This document shows, in pieces, positions 21,701-32,045 of a DNA stretch of 64,000 nucleotides. Source of the DNA: Panaeolus papilionaceus (lineage: Eukaryota > Basidiomycota > Agaricomycetes > Agaricales). Each line of letters starts with the position of its first letter. Positions within the stretch are counted from its first letter, which is position 1. Below the pieces are notes generated by a model that did not search any database, was not told where the DNA came from, and saw only the letters and a program-made list of their open reading frames with translations. The stretch covers positions 1 through 64,000 of the forward strand of contig JADNRZ010000024.1 of NCBI GenBank assembly GCA_015501605.1, written 5' to 3'. The translations under genes were made by a program, and so were the position numbers.

Positions 21701-24026
21701 CTTCAGAGAAGACACGATGGAAGAGACTCTGATAGTCAGGCACTGGACCATGAGGTGAGGAAGGGAGAGTGGTCTGTTCTGGTTGAGGAGCAGAGTTACG
21801 CAAGAAACCTTCAGCCAGGCGTTGACTGATGGTTGAAGTAGCGTTGATATGCTCTTCAGCTTCCTCAGGGAGTAAGCCAGAAACCCAGACACGATCACCT
21901 TCCTCAAGATCAAATGGCAGATCAGAGGACTCGAGATCATCAGAATCTTCAGGGGAAGACTCTTCAGGGGTGAGAGAGGGGGCAGGACCAGAGCGGCAGG
22001 CATTCACCTTGGCTTCTTCCTTACGAGCAGCCTTCTTTTCCTCATTGAGTTCCTTCTTGCAACCAAAGCATCGACTGCTGGGCTTGCAACGAGACATCTT
22101 GACTTCTCCAGTTTCCCAATTGACTTCAGGATTGTGATCCCTGAACCAAGTGTATCCAATGATCAGCTTCTGCTTCCCTAAGCCCGTGACACAGAAGAGT
22201 GCACGTTCTGTGTGGCCGTTGTACCGGAGGATCAAGTCAACCACCTCAGTAATTGAACCAGACTCGTTGAGCGTTCCATCCACGTTACGAACAGGGATGG
22301 GGCGGCTGAGCTTCCTGGTGGCAATTCGGTTGGACTTGACGTACTCTCGATCAATGAACAGACCAGTAGCGCCAGTGTCAAGCAAGGCCTTAACAGATCG
22401 AGCTTCATGGGAGTCAGTGGTCTCTATCTCAACCTTCAGGTGAAGGGAGCTAGGTCCAGGTGCAAGAGAAGAGATGGTGCACGAGGATGGAAGGCGACGA
22501 CATTCCCATTTGGAGCGACGAGGTAGGCGGGGCGGAGCAGAAGGATCATGGAGGGAGGATGGAGAGGAGGGAACCTTGTCTTCATCTGGGAGAGATGGAG
22601 TCTCATCAACCAGAGGAGCATACCGATTACGAGAGTTGAGGATGACTTTGGGACAGGGTGGAGTTTGTGCGGGCGTTTGCACAGAGACTTCACTTGTCAC
22701 AGGCTTTCGTAAGGGGGCATGAGTGGTGCGGATAGACAAAGGACCGGGGGAGGGGTCAAGGAAATGTGAGAAGGAGGGAGGAAGAGAAGAGAGTGGGCTA
22801 GGCACAGGAGGAGGAGGCTGCGGATGGAAGGTGTCATTAGCAGCCAAGTTGAGAGCAACAAGGCGGGCCAATTCATACCAGCCAGAGGGATCGTTATGAG
22901 CTGGATGTGAAGCTACCCGCTTACTGAGATGATCAGTGATGGAGGGGTGGAGGCCACGACGGAACTTGACCACGATGTAGGAGGGGTCAGAGTAGCCAGC
23001 TTCAGCAACAAGGTCACGGAAGGAGTCGACATAATCGTCAACAGAACGATCCCCTTGGAAGTAGGAGGTACCTTCCAAGATGAGGGCAGCAGTTTCCTGC
23101 TCACGCAAGGGGAAGAACTCTTTGCGAAAGTCTTCAGCAAAGTGATCCCAAGTTGCGTAAGGGGAGGAACCTTCCTCGATGAGCTCAAAGATCCTGCAGG
23201 ACCATAGAGCAGCTCGACCAGCAGACATGAACGTGAGGGCCCAACTAATCATGGTGGACTCGTCAGGAAAAAGATCTGGACGAAGTCTGAAGTAACCCAT
23301 GAGAGAGTTGTAGAAGGCTTTGCCCTTGAGACGATCACCATCGTACCGGGGAGGAGGAGCTGGCCTAACCTTTTCTGCAATCATCAAAGGAGTCCCAAGA
23401 CGATGAGAAGAAGGGGCAGAGGGATGCACTACTCCACTAGGATAACCAGAAGAGGCAGTGAGGAGAGGGGAAGACACTATTCCACTGGGGCAACCAGAAG
23501 AGACAGTGGGGAGGGGAGGATCCACTCTATTGGATGACCGAATAGAGGTGGGGGGAAGAGGAAGACTACTACTAGAAGAAAGAGAAGAAGAAGAAGAATG
23601 TTCCATAGGTACACTAATAAAATGAGAAGAAGAAGGAAGAGGGTGAGGAGAAGAAGAAGATTGTTCCATGTTTACACTAGGTAAAGGAAAAGAAGAAGGG
23701 GGAGAAAAGTTTCTGTCTACAGTTCCATGGTTTAAAGAGTGTAGTATCCCATCTGTCAGCTGTCCAACAGAGTGGGAAGGGAGTGGGGGAAAAGTAGAAG
23801 AAACAAGGGAGGGAGAAGAAGAAGGGGAAGAAGAAAGAGAAAGAGGAGAGGGGTTGAAAGTAGAAGAAAAATAATGAAGCAAGGAAAGAACAGAAGACCT
23901 CAAGTGGGAGATAGCTACCTGTTGGGATTCCTGCTGAGCAAGCATGGAGGATACCTGGTCTTCCAGGGAAGGCAACTGAGACAGAGAGACAGAAGCAGCT
24001 GGAGGTGGTGAAGTATGGGGATCCAT
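18728..24026 (-). pseudogene. gag-pol of the Ty3/gypsy element, two frameshifts
   Basis: The first frame runs from the ATG at 24026 to about 21025. It contains a low-complexity Ser/Pro leader, a gag domain (PPPRYDGDRLKGKAFY, FRKEFFPLREQE, FRDLVAEAGY), the protease signature ALLDTGATGLFID near residue 547 and reverse transcriptase with VVVYLDDILIFTKD near residue 950. A one-base loss near 21025 moves the thumb region ([19 protein letters not shown]) to a second frame. A further one-base loss near 20848 moves to the third frame, which runs to the stop at 18728. That frame holds RNase H ([10 protein letters not shown]), the integrase core (DFIVELPESNGYDAIMVVVD, SDRGPQFIAEF, TDGQTERVNQELE) and a chromodomain (YLIKWEGYDAGWNSWEP). 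No CCHC knuckle was seen in gag. Both shifts fall within 200 bp. Confidence 0.93.
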
Positions 24027-24156
24027 GGTTGCCAGACAGGGAGAAGAGAGGAGAGGGAGAAAGCACAGAGTCTATAATGCAGCTGAACAGAAGAAGCAGA
24101 ACAGAGGATGTAACAGACTGTATGCAGTCTCAGTCTCCAAGGTGACCTCTTTCTAC

Positions 24157-24540
24157 TGTAAGGGCACCTCAGACACACACAAGTCCTGGGGGAGATCCAA
24201 AGATATATATCAGCTCTACATAAATACAGGAAGTATACTCACCTGGGGGAGATCCAAAGAGAAAGAGGTAAAGGATCAAACCCAGGTGGAACAGCTATTT
24301 AAGTGATGAGCTGGCATTGGCATCAGCCTTGATGCCAAACAATGCCTTTGGGAATAAACAAAGGGAAACACAAAGGAATGACTATGAAACAGTGGCAACA
24401 ACTAAATGATGAATGAGTGGCAACTAAAGGAGAGTGTAATATAATATATATGAGTCCATGGTATGTCCAGATAATGAAATAGAGAGACAGAGAGACAATA
24501 ATAAGGAAAACAATAGGAGGTAGCAGGAGATCCCCTGACA
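24157..24540 (-). repeat. 5' LTR of the Ty3/gypsy element
   Basis: A 384-bp repeat identical by eye to 18333-18716 and followed by the target duplication GCGGG at 24541-24545. As the 5' LTR on the minus strand it should carry the promoter. The leader between it and the gag ATG (24027-24156) is about 130 bp. Confidence 0.96.
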
Positions 24541-24545
24541 GCGGG

Positions 24546-24853
24546 GTAATGGGTGAACGGCGATACACGGACATAATAATTGTTCCGCATATATATTTTA
24601 TTGATATTTATATATTGGTTTGCATGATAACAATATGAAGTATCGCATTCAAACATTCAAATATCGAAGAGCATTTAATATGGACGTGTAGAAAAGCGGG
24701 AGAGAAGTGTCGTCAGCTTTGATCTGATAAGAGTAGTAGAAGACGGATACTGACCTGGATATATGAGATGTGAGCGCAGATAAGTTCCCTGGACCTGTGT
24801 GATATCCGAGTCGATGATTATACAATGGTTGAAGACTAGATTGAAAGAGACGG
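24546..24853. other. Short non-coding stretch downstream of the membrane/coiled-coil gene
   Basis: AT-rich sequence between the retrotransposon target site and the stop codon at 24854. It is probably the 3' untranslated end of the neighbouring minus-strand gene. Nothing else is supported. Confidence 0.35.
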
Positions 24854-25530
24854 TTAAAATCCATGGTGTGGTTGTGGAAGAAATGAAGGTGTACTGCGAC
24901 CTGGGGCATCCGATTGAGGCTTGTTTGATTGGGCCTCAACACGCGCCATTTCCTTTAGCTCTTCAACCACAGCTCCCATGGCACGGAGAGTCTCTCCCGT
25001 CTCCTGACCAGTAACTCCAACGTCCCCCAGTTCATCACGAAGTGCGGTGATTCTCGCCCCATTGTCCACTTGCTGCGTCTCTTGCTGCTTCAAGAGGCTT
25101 TCTTGCTGTTTCAAGAGCCTCTCTTGCTGGGTCTGGATCACGTCTTGCTGAAGGAAGAGCTTGTGGAGGGAGTAGAGGACAGCGGAGGTGGAAATGAGAG
25201 CTAGACAGGTACGATGTGATTACTTCACTGCACATCATTCCACTGTTTTTACTGACCCAAAGCGGCCCCAATGACACCGTGCACCGTATATCCATACATT
25301 TTGGTCCTGATACGAAAGCCTTGAACAAAAAGAAGTGGCGATATTGAATGGGAATGGACATGTACACGCTGGACAAGATGAGAGCTAGGTGAATGAGAAG
25401 AGGGTGGGTGACGCACCATATGTGGATGAATGTGACCAGGGTCGGTTGCGGCAGGCGGACCTCACCGTACTGCTTCAGAATGACTTCGTTGCTGCTCCTG
25501 CAAGTGAGAATTGATGCAGCAATGAAATTA
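24854..25530 (-). CDS. 3' exons of an unrecognised membrane/coiled-coil protein
   Basis: The last exon (24854-25200) and the preceding one are joined by a clean 56-base intron (25201-25256). Across the junction the product reads MYGYTVHGVIGAAL then ALISTSAVLYSLHKLF, a likely membrane segment. A Gln/Glu-rich coiled coil follows with two LLKQQE repeats, then a Pro-rich tail ending PQPHHGF. Further upstream, an exon with SSNEVILKQYGEVRLPQP appears to begin after an AG near 25503, but its junction is uncertain: the intron I would need is only about 32 bases. The 5' end of the gene was not located. The family is unknown to me. It could be an organelle or endomembrane protein, which is inference from the membrane segment plus coiled coil only. 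Confidence 0.45.
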
Positions 25531-26427
25531 CACAAAAAGTGCGACATATTAATATCTTGGTACGAAGGATACGGAGATAGCGGAAACACGTGCATCAATG
25601 AAGAGATGGCAGGTGTTTATTGATCTGGCATACTGTTCCTTCGGCTTCGTGAATGCTTGCAAGTCTTTTGCAGATCATATAAGAAAGAGGATTTTATTAT
25701 ATATACAAAACATAATCGTAACATCTGAGGAGGTTTGTGAGAGAATGTGTGCAAAAAAGTTGCGAAAGTTCCGTGAAACTCACAAAAAATGGACAAGATA
25801 TACTGTTCTAAAACCAGTTCCACCAGACGGTATGCGGAACAATACGATGGGGAATAGTTAGTCAAGTTGTCGCCGGGTATTCGCGGTCTGAGACGATTGC
25901 TCCAAACAGAAATGCAGAGGTACGAATCCTTGTCACCTTGACGAGTCAACATATGTTCTGCCACTGTGCAGAAGTAAAGGCGAAGATGACGATGGAGACT
26001 GAGTTTTGACTACAATGTGGATGCATGTAGGTAGGAGGTTATCGAAAAATGGATGGGAGACCGCTTGAACATGAGGTGGGAGAGGAAGTGGGGACACATG
26101 TATGGAAGACGCCCACGCAAGGAAGGAGGGCATTTGAGGAGGGATATTGACGAGAATTTCACGCCAGGGAAAAGGCGGGAAGGAGAAATGTGTAATTATG
26201 AGGAGCTCGTTGACTGCGTCAGGGAAGCCAGGTAATCCTGAGCATTGATAGTGCCCACCAGTACGCATACGGAGGATAATTATATATATATATATGGGAG
26301 CTTTTGGCAAATGAAACGGTCAGAAACGGCGCGAGTATGGCGAACATGAAGTATTAACTCACTTGTGGAGAGAGCAGAATGAAGGGAAGGTTTTCATAAG
26401 ACGAGGTGAACAAGGACGGCAGCTTCC
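25531..26427. other. Region that may hold 5' exons of the neighbouring minus-strand gene
   Basis: Several splice-like signals occur on the minus strand, and a 126-codon open frame (25933-26310) is present, but I could not build a continuous model. A (TA)n microsatellite lies at about 26280-26295. Confidence 0.25.
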
Positions 26428-26806
26428 TCATGAAAAGCTGCATGCCACCACGAAAAACGAGATAGCGGCAACCTGACGGGGCATTCTGAAAAAGGAATAA
26501 ATTGAGAAACCGTAAATACGGCCAGGTGAACGACAGCTGACTTATAGGGAGACCACAATGAAGGCGTAATCGTGATGAAAACTGCATGCCACCACGGAGA
26601 CGACAATAGTAGCGTGCTAACGAAAAGCTGCATGCCATCGCGGCGACGGGGATGGTAGCGTCGTGACGAAAATCTGCATACCACCACGGAGACGAGGATG
26701 GTAGCACCTTGAGGAAAATCTGCATGCCATCGCGGCGACGAGGATGCTAGCATCGTGACAAAAATTTGTATACCACCACGGAGACGAGGATGATAGCATC
26801 TTGATT
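26428..26806. repeat. 46-bp minisatellite with alternating unit types
   Basis: Five tandem units start about 26576, 26622, 26668, 26714 and 26760, exactly 46 bp apart (the CTGCATGCC-like word falls at 26582, 26628, 26674, 26720 and 26766). Odd units carry CCACCACGGAGACG and even units CCATCGCGGCGACG, so the array is a 92-bp higher-order repeat. A detached unit lies at about 26432-26475. As 46 is not a multiple of three, the array is unlikely to be selected as protein even though frames stay open through it. Confidence 0.85.
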
Positions 26807-27347
26807 CTTTTGCTGTCAGACTCTTAATTGTGATATTCCCGTCGCCAGGTGGTCGATGGTTCCCATTCGCAAATCTCATTCTGTTAAAACATGTCATGTT
26901 CATTTAAATGCATCATTGGATAAAGATACTTACTGCACTGTGCTTGTAGTAATGCATGTGTACAGAGATGCGCGACGAAGTGACTGTCATTCCACCATAG
27001 AGCACGGTCAGTTGTTCTGCTCTTCTGTCGTCGCTCTCCCCATTCTACGAATTTTCCCTCATGCCAAAATTTTGAGGATGACGTTTAAACATCTGCAGAC
27101 ACCATATTTGCCCTTGTTTGTATGGGATGTTGAGTGAGATAAGAGATCATGGTGGGCAGTATGATGGTTGGGCTCCCATCAATCCACAGATTGCACCGCC
27201 CATCATTACATAATCAACCTCAGTTCCCAAGACCTCTGGACCGACAATGATAGAACCAAAATTAAAATAGCTAACAAGAAATATCATTAAATTAATCATA
27301 CACGTCTACAATGATGGTATCAAGTTCAGCCATGTCAGCTAGATTTC
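26807..27347. other. Non-coding flank left of the large inverted repeat
   Basis: There is one plausible spliced exon junction on the minus strand: donor GTAAGTATC near 26932 and acceptor TTTTAACAG near 26885. It may be a small exon pair of an upstream gene. Nothing else was recognised up to the arm boundary at 27348. Confidence 0.25.
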
Positions 27348-29056
27348 TATATCAAATTTGCCAACTGGCAAACTAGGCTCATGCATCACAGCTGCCAGTT
27401 GGCAAAGTTTGCCAGAGGGTTTTTTCTGCCTGCAAACCAGCTAGATAGGTGTGCCGACATATTGATAGGGTTTGGGGTGGGGTAGGGGGATATCATAGGG
27501 GGTATAGGGATAGATATAGGTGATTTTCCGGGGGTAGGAGGATGGGTAGGGGTGTTGGGGATAGGGGGGGAGGATGGGGGGATACTGGATAGGGGCTGAT
27601 GGCTTATCTGGCTGGGTGGGGGTTGGGCAAATGTTGTCGGATAGATATGATATGGGTATGGGGGTGTAGAGAAAAAAATCAGGATCCCGGAATGGGTATT
27701 TTCGGGGTGGGGGGATGAGTGGTTGGCGAGCAATTAAGGAAATACACTCTCAGAGCCGGACACAAATCAAAATAAATCGAAAAAATAATATAAATCGCGA
27801 ATAGCGCGCTCATTTCCGCTCCGATTAGGCTGAAATTTTGAACGCAGCCTCCCGCATATGAACCCCATTGATCCTTAAAAAATATTTTTTTACATGGGTC
27901 ACTAGAAAAGCCCCTATCTTTGGCCAAAATAGTATCCTGCTCCACATTGCACCGCTCTGGGCACTATTTTGGGTGATCTATATATCGTTAGAAAGCTCTT
28001 TACAGCCTCTATAAGATCCCACCATCCGATCTGCCAAATTGTACCAGCAACTCAGCAGATCAGGTTCGCTTTTTCCGCTTTTTCAGCCCCTATTCCCCCT
28101 ACTACAATTATTTCCTCAATATTGCTTCGCTTTTGGCACCATTTGGGGGGATATATATATCATTAGAAAGGTATACACTATATCTATCTATTCATGTGGT
28201 CCGATCTTCCAAATGTGGCCACAGAAGCAGCAGATCTGCTCTGGTTATTGTGCATTGATTAAATGAGCCCCTATTTACAAATCAAATCTTCGTCCTGATC
28301 AGGAATATTAGTGTGATGTAATTGATCCCATGTAATCTCATCAATCCTCATTAATTAGCTTCGCTTTTTTGGGAAATTGGCATCACTGATCCGCTTTCAG
28401 GCACAAATGACATCACACTAATTAATATTCCTCCTCCACCATTATTGCAGCATTTATTCCACCGCTTTTTTTGGCACTTTTATATGGACATATCTATATC
28501 AATAGAAAGCTACAGCTGCCTAGTATTTGAATCTGAAATTTATTTATTTATTTTCTTGCAGGAGATTACCCAAAACAGCTCCGCTTTTTTGATAATCAAT
28601 TGCCCCTATTTATCAATAGCATTATTACTGCTGCATTTTCCACCGCTTTTTTGGCACTTTTTCTGCACACCATATATACCATTAGAAAGCTATAAGTGTC
28701 TAGTTTAAGAACCTGCCCTTATATCATCACTATCCTCACTGGGGACTGCACCATTCAATTTCGCTTTTTTGGTAATTAAATTAGCCCCTATCTTTAATTA
28801 TATTTCTTTGTGCACCATTTGTATTTATTCCCTTTATTATTTTAATTGACATGTATATATCACTAGAAAGCTACAATCGCCTACTTTCAGAATCTGAAAA
28901 CAGAATGGAAATGTTGTGCTTGTGGAGGGAGTAATTGCATTTCGCATTTTGGGACTAAAGCGTGGGAACACCCCTTGATCCTCCTTCTCCTCCTCCCCCT
29001 TCCGCTTTTTTGGCTTCATTCCTCCACTCCCCCTGCACCTATCAACCTGAAACTTG
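27348..29056 (-). repeat. Left arm of a 4.6-kb inverted repeat (satellite-like repeat, copy 1)
   Basis: Every position x in this arm pairs with 59309 minus x in 30253-31961, with no net length difference, and the open frames in both arms translate identically. The arms are therefore nearly or completely identical. The outer end reads TATATCAAATTTGCC and the inner end stops near AACCTGAAACTT. A hairpin (stems 27357-27370 and 27393-27406) lies at the outer end, and a G-rich tract on this strand fills about 27460-27715. The periodic AGCTTTCTA motif is present on the minus strand. No gene is supported despite several short open frames. Confidence 0.92.
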
Positions 29057-30252
29057 CTACACCTTTATATACACCATATCTATGTCTATATCTCCGCTTA
29101 TATGCAAATTGAAGAGGTTCCACTCATTCTATTCACCAATTACATATTAAAATACTATGTTTGCACCATATATACATAATAATACATTCTTTTGGCTCCT
29201 CTACTGCTCAAAAAACTTTTTAATATTACTCATAACATGTAATAGCATTGAACTTAACACTCAACCGCTTCAAAAGTTCAAGAAACAGAATAGAAAACAC
29301 TAAATACTACCCCAGGGTATGCAGAATAGTAATCTGCCAATATCTTCATGCATACTGACCGCTTCAACATGCTCCAAGCTGTTCTGAGGACGCTTCAATT
29401 GTGCCTTCAAAAGTAGCCCACCCCCAAAGGATTCTGAGCAGGTCTCAAAATCGTTCAAATTTCCACTGATAAGCTTATGACAGAGGATCAGAAACAAAAT
29501 AATTTAATCAAAGCATACAAATGGATGGTGAGACATGATATGTAACGTTCACAAAAGGTTTGAAGTGATTTGGATGATTGTGGAAGGGTAGAGCCTCAGA
29601 AAAGCGGTCAGAAGGAGTTTGATGTAGTGGTGATCTTGTGTATTCTTAAAACACCAAGCATCAATTATGGTGGTTGCACACCACTTTGAACCTACAGATA
29701 GCTACACTTGTCCAAATCACTTAGAGTTTTTTGCATCGTGTAACCAGTGTTAATATGTTAATTTCCTACCATTTATGAAGTATAAATAATGTTGCTATGG
29801 TATGGTAAATTGCAGAATAGTGTATTTTAAGCCCTGCATATATATATGGCTAATATTACAAATGTGGCTCAATATATCAGGTGGTGGGCCGTGTAGAATG
29901 TTAAATATGGTGTATATGAACGCTTGGACAATGCTAGAGATGTATATATGGAGTGAAATACTAATGGAAAAAGCCATAGGAGTCCAGACTAACAGAAATG
30001 TCCATTTTGCTAATTCTACATGCAATATAGATATATATAATGCACTTTCATTGGATTTCAGATCCCCAGTATGCAATATTGATATACCAATATCATTTAC
30101 TGGCCTACATCATACGGAAGCATTACATTTTGGTGCGCTTTTTTAGCAATTTAAGTGAATATATATGAATATGCTGATGGAATGCAAGATAGGGTGTATT
30201 TTCACTATTGGGTTGGTGAGAGCCATTGAATAATGTTTTTGAGGGGGTTTAC
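29057..30252. other. Spacer between the two arms
   Basis: About 1.2 kb of unique AT-rich DNA between the arms. It is not palindromic and contains no convincing gene; the longest open frame (29802-30146) has no recognisable motif. It may be the loop of a fold-back element or DNA trapped between two head-to-head insertions. Confidence 0.6.
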
Positions 30253-31961
30253 AAAGTTTCAGGTTGATAGGTGCAGGGGGAGTGGAGGAATGAAGCCAAA
30301 AAAGCGGAAGGGGGAGGAGGAGAAGGAGGATCAAGGGGTGTTCCCACGCTTTAGTCCCAAAATGCGAAATGCAATTACTCCCTCCACAAGCACAACATTT
30401 CCATTCTGTTTTCAGATTCTGAAAGTAGGCGATTGTAGCTTTCTAGTGATATATACATGTCAATTAAAATAATAAAGGGAATAAATACAAATGGTGCACA
30501 AAGAAATATAATTAAAGATAGGGGCTAATTTAATTACCAAAAAAGCGAAATTGAATGGTGCAGTCCCCAGTGAGGATAGTGATGATATAAGGGCAGGTTC
30601 TTAAACTAGACACTTATAGCTTTCTAATGGTATATATGGTGTGCAGAAAAAGTGCCAAAAAAGCGGTGGAAAATGCAGCAGTAATAATGCTATTGATAAA
30701 TAGGGGCAATTGATTATCAAAAAAGCGGAGCTGTTTTGGGTAATCTCCTGCAAGAAAATAAATAAATAAATTTCAGATTCAAATACTAGGCAGCTGTAGC
30801 TTTCTATTGATATAGATATGTCCATATAAAAGTGCCAAAAAAAGCGGTGGAATAAATGCTGCAATAATGGTGGAGGAGGAATATTAATTAGTGTGATGTC
30901 ATTTGTGCCTGAAAGCGGATCAGTGATGCCAATTTCCCAAAAAAGCGAAGCTAATTAATGAGGATTGATGAGATTACATGGGATCAATTACATCACACTA
31001 ATATTCCTGATCAGGACGAAGATTTGATTTGTAAATAGGGGCTCATTTAATCAATGCACAATAACCAGAGCAGATCTGCTGCTTCTGTGGCCACATTTGG
31101 AAGATCGGACCACATGAATAGATAGATATAGTGTATACCTTTCTAATGATATATATATCCCCCCAAATGGTGCCAAAAGCGAAGCAATATTGAGGAAATA
31201 ATTGTAGTAGGGGGAATAGGGGCTGAAAAAGCGGAAAAAGCGAACCTGATCTGCTGAGTTGCTGGTACAATTTGGCAGATCGGATGGTGGGATCTTATAG
31301 AGGCTGTAAAGAGCTTTCTAACGATATATAGATCACCCAAAATAGTGCCCAGAGCGGTGCAATGTGGAGCAGGATACTATTTTGGCCAAAGATAGGGGCT
31401 TTTCTAGTGACCCATGTAAAAAAATATTTTTTAAGGATCAATGGGGTTCATATGCGGGAGGCTGCGTTCAAAATTTCAGCCTAATCGGAGCGGAAATGAG
31501 CGCGCTATTCGCGATTTATATTATTTTTTCGATTTATTTTGATTTGTGTCCGGCTCTGAGAGTGTATTTCCTTAATTGCTCGCCAACCACTCATCCCCCC
31601 ACCCCGAAAATACCCATTCCGGGATCCTGATTTTTTTCTCTACACCCCCATACCCATATCATATCTATCCGACAACATTTGCCCAACCCCCACCCAGCCA
31701 GATAAGCCATCAGCCCCTATCCAGTATCCCCCCATCCTCCCCCCCTATCCCCAACACCCCTACCCATCCTCCTACCCCCGGAAAATCACCTATATCTATC
31801 CCTATACCCCCTATGATATCCCCCTACCCCACCCCAAACCCTATCAATATGTCGGCACACCTATCTAGCTGGTTTGCAGGCAGAAAAAACCCTCTGGCAA
31901 ACTTTGCCAACTGGCAGCTGTGATGCATGAGCCTAGTTTGCCAGTTGGCAAATTTGATATA
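30253..31961 (+). repeat. Right arm of the 4.6-kb inverted repeat (satellite-like repeat, copy 2)
   Basis: Mirror of 27348-29056. The AGCTTTCTA plus TATATA motif occurs at 30437, 30618, 30798, 31137 (ACC variant) and 31312, spacings 181, 180, 339 and 175. AAAAAGCGG and GGGGCT words recur at related offsets within each period. A C-rich tract with many CCCC runs covers about 31595-31850. A perfect 14-bp hairpin (TTTGCCAACTGGCA at 31903-31916 pairing with 31939-31952) lies just inside the outer end. Possible target duplications (TA, ATAT) cannot be resolved because the junctions are TATA-rich. The arm ends 84 bp from the stop codon of the Plavaka transposase. Confidence 0.92.
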
Positions 31962-32045
31962 TTATCCTGGCTGCCACAGGTGTCAAGTTTGGATTCATGG
32001 CATACATTTTGCCCAAGACTGCCGACAACAACACAATCCGTCACC

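Larger units (their letters stand above)
18333..24540 (-). mobile_element. Ty3/gypsy LTR retrotransposon (chromovirus), full length
   Basis: The element is 6,208 bp between two 384-bp LTRs that look identical base for base and are flanked by the 5-bp target duplication GCGGG (18328-18332 and 24541-24545). LTRs begin TG and end CA. It reads on the minus strand, so the 5' LTR is the right one. Domain order is gag, aspartic protease, reverse transcriptase, RNase H, integrase, chromodomain, which defines Ty3/gypsy chromoviruses. Identical LTRs mean recent insertion. A polypurine tract lies next to the 3' LTR. I could not assign a tRNA primer-binding site after the 5' LTR. Two frameshifts in pol indicate this copy cannot make full enzyme, unless they are assembly errors. 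Confidence 0.96.

Noticed and set aside
24120..24156. Primer-binding site after the 5' LTR
   Set aside because: No convincing match starting TGG next to the LTR; left unassigned rather than guessed.
31576..31923. Pro-rich 115-residue protein encoded in the repeat arms
   Set aside because: It is simply the translation of the C-rich tract; copy 3 does not preserve the frame and there is no domain.
27348..31961. Helitron ends, because of the terminal hairpin
   Set aside because: No CTRR terminus follows the hairpin, no Rep/helicase gene is present, and the unit is a large inverted repeat.
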